From: Methanosarcina sp.
GTDB lineage: Archaea > Halobacteriota > Methanosarcinia > Methanosarcinales > Methanosarcinaceae
Assembly: GCA_013331265.1 (NCBI GenBank)
Contig: DUGS01000137.1
Coordinates: 1-12,076 of the forward strand
Reading direction: 5' to 3'
Length of the DNA: 12,076 nt
Positions 6,917-12,076 of this stretch are shown piece after piece (position 1 is the stretch's first letter; each line of letters starts with the position of its first letter). Below the pieces are notes generated by a model. It was not told where the DNA came from. It did no database searches and saw nothing but the letters and a program-made list of their open reading frames with translations. A program made the position numbers and the translations under genes.

Positions 6917-9169
6917 ATGAAACAAAAACTAATACTATTCAGTGCGCTGCTAATCATATTCCTTTTAGCAGGGACAGCAAATGCGATTGGAGATTCAGAA
7001 AATACAGATACTGTATTGACTTCAGAGGCCGGTCCAGGCGTTAGTATTGCCTACAATGAAACCGGTCCTTTCAGGATGGGAGATGTTGTAAAGATAACTG
7101 CAACCTTCAGCGAACCTGTCATTTATGCACAGGTCAAGGTTGAGAACAGCGTTATTCCCCCTGTTAATATGACCAACATGACCAACATCAGCAACACCGT
7201 CTGGTCTTATGATTATGACGTCCCGCCGGGTATAAACGATGCTGTGAACGTGACAGTATTCGGGATAAACAATACTGGAGTCTTAATTGAAAAAACTGAT
7301 ATTGATGCTTTTGTAATCGACAACGAAGCTCCAAGGTTTGACAGAATTCGACCAGGTTCTGAGTATGTCAATACAGAGCATTTGGTCTTCGAGTTCAGTG
7401 CTTTCGATAAACTGGACAATACAATTGATTACGCCATCTATATCAACGGTACTCAGAAGAAAACAGGAACTATAAGTTCTAATGGAAAAGTAAAGTATGA
7501 GATTGAGAAACCTGACGGTTATTACCAGTGGGAAGTCAAACTCAAAGACGATGCCGGCAATATTGGTGGCAGTGGCCTCATCGACCTGTATGTGGACACC
7601 AGGGACCCGAGCGTAACGCTTGTTTCTCCAAAAGACGGATTTGTTAACACAACGGGCTTGTTGGACTTCAATTTCACATGCCAGGACAGTTTATCTGCAA
7701 GCTATAACCTTGACCTGCAGTATCAGCTGTATATCGATGGAAAACCTGTTAATGGCGGTTCGGGGAATATGGCTTCAGGAGATTATGTAAATATTCCATA
7801 CACAGGTCTCGCTGACGGCGCTCACAACTGGTCTGTTTTGGTTGAGGACAAAGCTGGGAACAACTGTACATGTAAAACTCAAAAGTTCTATGTGAATGTT
7901 CTCGGGCTTAATGTTTTTCTCATTTCTCCAAGTGGTTTAAACGGTTCTTTCATTCCTGCAGATTCGCAGTTTAACTTCAGTGTTTCAGGAGGAGCAGGTC
8001 TGCCCTTTGATTATGAACTGCTCGTTAACGACACGATGTTAAAGAACGGCACATTAGTTGTTGATGAAGATGGAGTCAGTGACTGTTCTATAGATGCAAC
8101 AGTGTCTGACGGATTGAACATGCCATGGACCGTGCGCGTCACTGACTGTGCAGGCCGAGTAGTCACCCCTGTCCCTCCGTTTTATTATATATCTGTTGAT
8201 ACAAAGGCTCCGGCTCCTGTAGCAAACCTGAGTGTCACTGATGCTCTGGGTTATACTACATGGCTCTATACATACGATGAGCCCGCACTACACGTTCGCT
8301 GGGACAAAAATACTGAACCAGATCTTGCTGATTATGTGGTTTTGATCAGTGATTCCAAACCATCGGGCGTTAAAAAAATTTTTGAAGAGATGGAAGTTGC
8401 AGTACCTATAAGTGCCATCTATGAAACTGAAGACAATAAGTCTCTGTTTATGAACATTGGAGAGTATGGCGGAAAGCCTCTCGTCTATGGTAAGGACTAC
8501 TGGGTCGCTGTCCTCTCTCTTGATATGGCTTACAACTATGGCTTTGCCATGTGCGGCCCTGTCCAGACATACGAGGACATGAATATCACACTCGATGCAG
8601 GCTGGAACCTGAAATCCGTGCCTAAGAGACTGGTTGCGTTCAATGCTGACACATGCTCAGCCTTTGGAAAAGACAGCACAGTAATTTACTGGAACGGAAG
8701 CTGCTGGGAATTCCCAAAGACTATCGAACCATGCAAGGGTTATTGGGTTTATAGTCCTGAAGCTGGTATGAGCAATGTAAAGTTCAAGCCAATGCCAGTC
8801 AGCAGTGCAAATCCGGATGTACCTGCCTCTCTTGACCTTGCTCCCGGCTGGCAGATGATAGGGCACACCTCCACACTGCCTGTAGAGTGGTCGACGACCC
8901 TGGCTTCACTTAAAGACACATTTAGCTACAAGTACTCCAACCTTATCACCTATTCTCAAGGTGAAGGTTGGGGAGGCATAATTCCTGACACGGACTATTA
9001 CATAATCTTACTCGGTGGTAACGAAACAGGCTTCAACGGAACAGGTCCAGTTTCATTACTTCAAACTGATGGGGTTATGGCCCCCGGACAGGGATACTGG
9101 ATCTTTATGACAGAAAAAGGAACCTATGCTTCCATAGAAAATGTGAATGTCTACGAGAATCTTGTCTAA
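6917..9169 (+). CDS. Large secreted multi-domain surface protein
   Basis: Exported protein of 750 aa, probably part of the cell envelope or secreted. Residues 1-23 (MKQKLILFSALLIIFLLAGTANA) are a Sec signal peptide. Then come about four Ig-like beta-sandwich modules (roughly 36-135, 141-230, 231-330, 331-430) joined by phrases such as VDTRDPSVTLVSPKDG and VDTKAPAPV. A fibronectin type III-like module follows (431-550, with LHVRWDKNTEPDLADYVVLI). Last are two related C-terminal modules: LDAGWNLKSVP...GYWVYS (about 556-640) and LAPGWQMIGH...GYWIFM (about 641-740). Many N-X-S/T sequons are present, including three in a row at residues 84-92. No C-terminal membrane segment or PGF/PEF signal is seen, so it may be held by other proteins. 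The start is set at ATG 6917, because AGGTG (6906-6910) sits 6 bases upstream; the GTG at 6908 is part of that site. The ligand is unknown. Confidence 0.85.
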   Translation: MKQKLILFSALLIIFLLAGTANAIGDSENTDTVLTSEAGPGVSIAYNETGPFRMGDVVKITATFSEPVIYAQVKVENSVIPPVNMTNMTNISNTVWSYDYDVPPGINDAVNVTVFGINNTGVLIEKTDIDAFVIDNEAPRFDRIRPGSEYVNTEHLVFEFSAFDKLDNTIDYAIYINGTQKKTGTISSNGKVKYEIEKPDGYYQWEVKLKDDAGNIGGSGLIDLYVDTRDPSVTLVSPKDGFVNTTGLLDFNFTCQDSLSASYNLDLQYQLYIDGKPVNGGSGNMASGDYVNIPYTGLADGAHNWSVLVEDKAGNNCTCKTQKFYVNVLGLNVFLISPSGLNGSFIPADSQFNFSVSGGAGLPFDYELLVNDTMLKNGTLVVDEDGVSDCSIDATVSDGLNMPWTVRVTDCAGRVVTPVPPFYYISVDTKAPAPVANLSVTDALGYTTWLYTYDEPALHVRWDKNTEPDLADYVVLISDSKPSGVKKIFEEMEVAVPISAIYETEDNKSLFMNIGEYGGKPLVYGKDYWVAVLSLDMAYNYGFAMCGPVQTYEDMNITLDAGWNLKSVPKRLVAFNADTCSAFGKDSTVIYWNGSCWEFPKTIEPCKGYWVYSPEAGMSNVKFKPMPVSSANPDVPASLDLAPGWQMIGHTSTLPVEWSTTLASLKDTFSYKYSNLITYSQGEGWGGIIPDTDYYIILLGGNETGFNGTGPVSLLQTDGVMAPGQGYWIFMTEKGTYASIENVNVYENLV

Positions 9170-9204
9170 TTATCGGTGAAGGGTCAAATTTAGAAAGCAA
9201 ATAA

Positions 9205-9246
9205 CTTTTCAGCCTGAAATGGCTGAAAGGTCCTTTTTCTTTTTTT
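9205..9246 (+). terminator. Hairpin plus poly-T terminator
   Basis: CTTTTCAGCC (9205-9214) pairs with GGCTGAAAGG (9221-9230) over 10 bp with one G-U pair and loop TGAAAT. A T-rich tract (9234-9246) follows. It should end transcription of the 750-aa gene, perhaps partially, since the next gene begins only 27 bases later and no strong separate promoter is visible. Confidence 0.7.
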
Positions 9247-9272
9247 GTTTGCGTAACAATTGGAGGTAAATC

Positions 9273-9959
9273 ATGAACAAAATATTAAAAAATAGTTTCT
9301 TAGGAACAGCTGTACTGATGATATTTTTCTTAACAGCTGCCCCCCCAGTTATGGCTGAGGGCGTCCCCCCGCTTCCTATGACAGTGGAAGGAGTTGCCTT
9401 TATTGATGGCTCTCCGGCTCCCTTAGACACTGTTATTGCAGTTTACCTTGACGGAGAATATGTAGAACAGTATCTCATAAACACCCCCGAAGGAAATTTC
9501 AAATTCTTTATTTCTGGAACAGCTGAGGATGAAGGAAAACCAGTTACTTTTACGATTGATGGAAAGGATACAGGAAAAAGTTTTGACTGGGCGTCAGGAA
9601 AAATAGTCTCATCTGTCAAACTTTTTGTTGGTGATAAAGCTGATTCTGGGAGTTCTAAAAAGAGCTCAACTTCAAATTCTGGATCATTGACAGGGTCTGA
9701 AGATTCGGAAGAGGACAGGGAGATCATTAAAAATAGTACAGTCACTCAACCGGAAGTAACAGTTCCGGAGAAGACCGTCCCTGAAAACACAGCTACCGCT
9801 TCGGGTGAAGATGGTGGAGCCGAACAGAGTACAGAACCTTCAAAAGATTCTTCTAATACAGGCAGTGCTCCAGGTTTCCAGATTATTTATGCGGTTGCAG
9901 GCATCATTCTGCTCACTTTCGGATCAGACCTCTGGAGGGAATCGGGAAAGAAACCCTGA
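9273..9959 (+). CDS. Surface protein with PGF-CTERM-like anchor
   Basis: Exported protein of 228 aa. Residues 1-28 are a signal peptide ending VMA. Residues 36-120 form a compact beta-sandwich module (VEGVAFIDGSPAPLDTVIAV...FFISGTAEDEGKPVTFTIDG) common in Methanosarcina surface proteins. Residues 121-197 are a Ser/Thr/Glu/Pro-rich stalk with a short VTVPEKTVPENT repeat, likely glycosylated and spanning the wall. The C-terminus has APGF (199-202), a hydrophobic segment (IIYAVAGIILLTF) and a basic tail (RESGKK), matching the three-part PGF-CTERM signal cut by archaeosortase A in related archaea. The tail is longer than usual, so it might simply be a membrane anchor. The ATG at 9273 has a strong GGAGGT (9262-9267). 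It is the first gene of a three-gene cluster. Ligand or function is unknown. Confidence 0.8.
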   Translation: MNKILKNSFLGTAVLMIFFLTAAPPVMAEGVPPLPMTVEGVAFIDGSPAPLDTVIAVYLDGEYVEQYLINTPEGNFKFFISGTAEDEGKPVTFTIDGKDTGKSFDWASGKIVSSVKLFVGDKADSGSSKKSSTSNSGSLTGSEDSEEDREIIKNSTVTQPEVTVPEKTVPENTATASGEDGGAEQSTEPSKDSSNTGSAPGFQIIYAVAGIILLTFGSDLWRESGKKP

Positions 9960-10010
9960 AGGATTTTTCTGAGGGGTTTTTACGGGTAATGTAAAAATTC
10001 TCAAGGTGAT

Positions 10011-10835
10011 ATGGTGACCATCAAGTATAAACGCTTAAGAATTTTAGCGTGCCTGGTTATTCTGGTGCTGGGCATATCCCCTGTTCAGGCTGCATCTGCC
10101 AGCGATAATTTTCCTTCAATTCCCAATATCTTCAAAGGAAAACTGATCACAGGAGGCGCAGATGTTCCGGCAGGAACTATAATTTCGGCTTATATAGATT
10201 CAGAGCTTGTTGGCTCTGAGGTTATAGAAGTGGCAGGTAAGTATCAGCTGGATGTATCGGGTACCGAAGAGTATAATGGAAAGAAAATAGTCTTCAAGCT
10301 GGGTCTTGTGGAATCAGAGCCTGTTTCTGCGACGTATCAACATGGAGCTGCACCTGTGGAACTCGACCTTACATTTAAGGGGGATTTTGTACCTCCGGTA
10401 ATAGAAAGCTGCTCTGCATCTCCTGTGTATATACTGAATGACGGGAAGGATTACTCAACTGTCCGTGCTAAAGTCTTGGATGAACTGTCCGGAGTTATGT
10501 CAGTAACCCTCGACCTTGCCCCCATAGGTGGAGGAGTAGTATCAATGACACCTCAAAACGGAGGCATTTACACCTGCAATGTGAAAAGTACCCAGGCAGG
10601 AGAGTTTAAATTTACCCTTACGGCTACGGATTACTTCGGGAATAAAGTTGCAGATAATAATAACATTTCAATCACTGTGGTCAAAGAAAATGAACTTACA
10701 ACAAGGTTTGGAGGGGCTGACAGGAGCTTCTCTGCTGAAGAAATCAAAAAAATTGTAAGTGACAGCAAGATCTCCAGCGGGATTAAATACGCAGTTCTGG
10801 CTATTTATTATGCCGACGGGTGGGATAGGATATGA
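10011..10835 (+). CDS. Secreted protein, two beta domains, no anchor
   Basis: Exported protein of 274 aa. Residues 1-27 are a signal peptide (basic start, hydrophobic core, PVQA). Residues 38-123 form the same kind of beta module as the preceding gene product (FKGKLITGGADVPAGTIISA...LDVSGTEEYNGKKIVFKLG). Residues 127-225 form an Ig-like domain (PPVIESCSASPVYIL...FKFTLTATDYFGNKV). The C-terminal 45 residues are predicted helical (SFSAEEIKKIVSD; IKYAVLAIYYADGW), reminiscent of the two-helix tail of archaeal dockerin-like domains but without the Asp-rich calcium loops. No membrane anchor. AAGGTGAT (10003-10010) lies directly before ATG 10011; the GTG at 10014 has better spacing and may be the true start. 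Its stop overlaps the next start as ATGA. Probably works with the anchored proteins encoded on either side. Confidence 0.78.
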   Translation: MVTIKYKRLRILACLVILVLGISPVQAASASDNFPSIPNIFKGKLITGGADVPAGTIISAYIDSELVGSEVIEVAGKYQLDVSGTEEYNGKKIVFKLGLVESEPVSATYQHGAAPVELDLTFKGDFVPPVIESCSASPVYILNDGKDYSTVRAKVLDELSGVMSVTLDLAPIGGGVVSMTPQNGGIYTCNVKSTQAGEFKFTLTATDYFGNKVADNNNISITVVKENELTTRFGGADRSFSAEEIKKIVSDSKISSGIKYAVLAIYYADGWDRI

Positions 10836-11962
10836 AACAACCCGAGTTTAAATTTGCTTTTGCGTTGCTCCTGGCTCTGATTTTATGTGCAGCTCCTGCC
10901 TCTGCAGGCAGTGCAGAAAGGATTCTTCCTTCTTCAATTAATGCCAATGAGGTGTTTCAGGTAACAGTCAACGTAGCTGATTACGGTGCAGCCGGGCAGG
11001 TCCTTGAAAAGCTTCCTGAAGGTTTCACATATATCAGCTCAACCCTGCCGGAAAGGGCTGTAACTGTAAATGGTAGTAAAGTCTCCTTCCTGCTGATGAC
11101 CGAAAAGAGTTTCAGTTATACTCTTAAAGCTCCTTCATCAGCCGGTACATACCAGTTTGCGGGTATTTTTAGGGATATCAACAAAACAGAATTCCCTGTC
11201 CTCCCTTCCAGTTCTTCCATTAAGGTAGAGTCAACCTCAGATGGGGATTCAGGCGGCGGTTCGGGCGGCGGTTCACATAAAAGCTCAAGCAGCGGTGGCG
11301 GCGGAGCCGGAGGTTCCCCAGAGCCTCAGAGCAATGTCAAAGCTAAAGAGCTGTCCCAGGCATACGTCACCGATGGGACACACATAAGGTTCGATTTTCC
11401 AAATGGTGTAACCTGTATAAGATATGTGGAGTTTGACGCCAAAAAGACGCTCGGGAAGATCACTACTATTGTCGAAATGCTCAAAGGCCAATCAAAGCTG
11501 GTCTCGAGCCTGCCTGAAGGTACGGTTTATGAGAACGTGAATATCTGGGTAGGTTCGGGAGGAATTGCAAATCCTAATAACATCAAAAACGCGGTTGTTG
11601 GCTTTAAAGTCGAAAAAGCCTGGCTCGAGAAAAATGGAGTTGACGCGGGTGATGAAGATTCTCTGAACCTCTGGTATTATGACAAGGCATGGAATAAACT
11701 CGATACAACTAAACTGGATGAGACTAACAACACTTATGTCTACTATGAGGCCAAAACCCCTGGCTTTGGGTCCTTTGCTATTGTTGCAGCCGGACCTGAT
11801 CCAATAAATATCGAGCCCATTGATACTGAAGGTACGGGAGATAATGTGTCGTCTGAGGCTAAAAAGCGTGTAAGAACCTGGCGTTCTATGCCTGGCTTTG
11901 AATCTTGTGTTTTTCTGGCAGCAGTAGGAGCCGCATACTGCGTCCTGAGAAAGAAGTTTTAA
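10832..11962 (+). CDS. PGF-pre-PGF domain surface protein with PGF-CTERM signal
   Basis: Exported, lipid-anchored cell-surface protein of 376 aa. Residues 1-25 are a signal peptide (ending ASA). Residues 28-125 form a beta domain of the LPSSINANEVFQVTVNV type, with LPEGFTYISSTLP. A Gly/Ser-rich linker spans 131-166. Residues 168-322 match the PGF-pre-PGF domain, with NVNIWVG, VGFKVEKAWLEKNGVD, LNLWYYDKAWNKL and the closing TPGFGSFAIVA. The C-terminus is a textbook PGF-CTERM signal: PGF (354-356), a hydrophobic stretch (CVFLAAVGAAYCVL) and RKKF. In related archaea archaeosortase A cleaves this and the new end is lipid-linked. The ATG overlaps the previous stop (ATGA), so translation is probably coupled. 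It is the last gene before a strong terminator. Exact function is unknown. Confidence 0.9.
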   Translation: MKQPEFKFAFALLLALILCAAPASAGSAERILPSSINANEVFQVTVNVADYGAAGQVLEKLPEGFTYISSTLPERAVTVNGSKVSFLLMTEKSFSYTLKAPSSAGTYQFAGIFRDINKTEFPVLPSSSSIKVESTSDGDSGGGSGGGSHKSSSSGGGGAGGSPEPQSNVKAKELSQAYVTDGTHIRFDFPNGVTCIRYVEFDAKKTLGKITTIVEMLKGQSKLVSSLPEGTVYENVNIWVGSGGIANPNNIKNAVVGFKVEKAWLEKNGVDAGDEDSLNLWYYDKAWNKLDTTKLDETNNTYVYYEAKTPGFGSFAIVAAGPDPINIEPIDTEGTGDNVSSEAKKRVRTWRSMPGFESCVFLAAVGAAYCVLRKKF

Positions 11963-11984
11963 TGACGAATAAATTTCCGGTCTG

Positions 11985-12016
11985 AAGCAGCTTTTAAAGC
12001 TGCTTTTCCTCTTTTT
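11985..12016 (+). terminator. Terminator of the surface-protein cluster
   Basis: AAGCAGCTTT (11985-11994) and AAAGCTGCTT (11996-12005) are exact reverse complements around a single T, giving a practical stem of about 8 bp with a short AT loop. A pyrimidine tract rich in T (to 12016) follows. It lies 22 bases after the stop of the last gene. Confidence 0.75.
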
Positions 12017-12020
12017 CCCG

Positions 12021-12076
12021 CCCGAATTGCGTTTCGGCACCCGAGTTGCGTTTCGGGAGCCCGCGGTCCTTTTCGC
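12021..12076. repeat. GC-rich 19-base tandem repeat, runs off the window
   Basis: Copy 1 (12021-12039) and copy 2 (12040-12058) differ at two positions (CCCGAATTGCGTTTCGGCA against CCCGAGTTGCGTTTCGGGA). A diverged third copy starts at about 12060 and continues past the end. Each unit can fold as a small hairpin (CCGA/TCGG). Composition is sharply GC-richer than the AT-rich spacers elsewhere in the window. Origin and full length are unknown. Confidence 0.65.

Noticed and set aside
9954..9982. Possible terminator between the first and second genes of the surface cluster (CCCT/AGGG and a T-run)
   Set aside because: The stem is only 4 bp with a 14-base loop, too weak; tight gene spacing suggests read-through.
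11492..12040. A 182-codon - strand frame opposite the PGF-CTERM gene
   Set aside because: Antisense to a well-supported gene and running through its terminator; no domain visible.
12021..12076. CRISPR array
   Set aside because: The units are directly adjacent, with no spacers, and too short for CRISPR repeats.

Overview
The window looks like a euryarchaeal chromosome segment, most likely Methanosarcina or a close relative. The grounds are proteins of strongly Methanosarcina-like type (PGF-pre-PGF and PGF-CTERM surface proteins, a radical SAM protein with a C-terminal helix-hairpin-helix), AT-rich intergenic DNA with archaeal TATA-like boxes, and Shine-Dalgarno sites of the GGAGG/AGGTG type. 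The genus call is an inference from gene content; no 16S gene or other marker is present.

Layout. Positions 1-20 are the 3' end of a tRNA, probably tRNA-His. Next, on the + strand, is a 575-aa radical SAM enzyme with a C-terminal helix-hairpin-helix (178-1905), then a small two-helix membrane protein (about 2127-2348). Convergent to these, on the - strand, is a two-gene unit: an unrecognised 377-aa helical protein (6080-4947) followed 32 bases later by an MgtA-type P-type ATPase (4914-2389) that starts at TTG. An 836-base gap (6081-6916) separates this unit from the rightward genes. It is mostly AT-rich, but holds a promoter-like box, a perfect 10-bp inverted repeat, and a more GC-rich stretch of stable hairpins that may be a structured RNA or a long leader.

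The right third encodes four exported proteins on the + strand: a 750-aa multi-domain secreted protein (6917-9169), then after a hairpin/poly-T terminator a tight three-gene cluster (9273-9959, 10011-10835, 10832-11962). The first and last of the three end in PGF-CTERM-like signals, expected to be processed and lipid-anchored by archaeosortase A. The middle one is secreted without an obvious anchor. The first two share a related N-terminal beta-sandwich module. The cluster reads as a small cell-envelope module: two anchored proteins and one soluble partner, perhaps with the large secreted protein upstream. It ends at a strong terminator, followed by a 19-base tandem repeat that runs to the window edge.

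Most worth a second look are the candidate structured RNA at about 6465-6700, the uncharacterised partner gene of the Mg-ATPase with its unusual start region, the CX5CX2C cluster motif of the radical SAM protein, and the surface-protein cluster.
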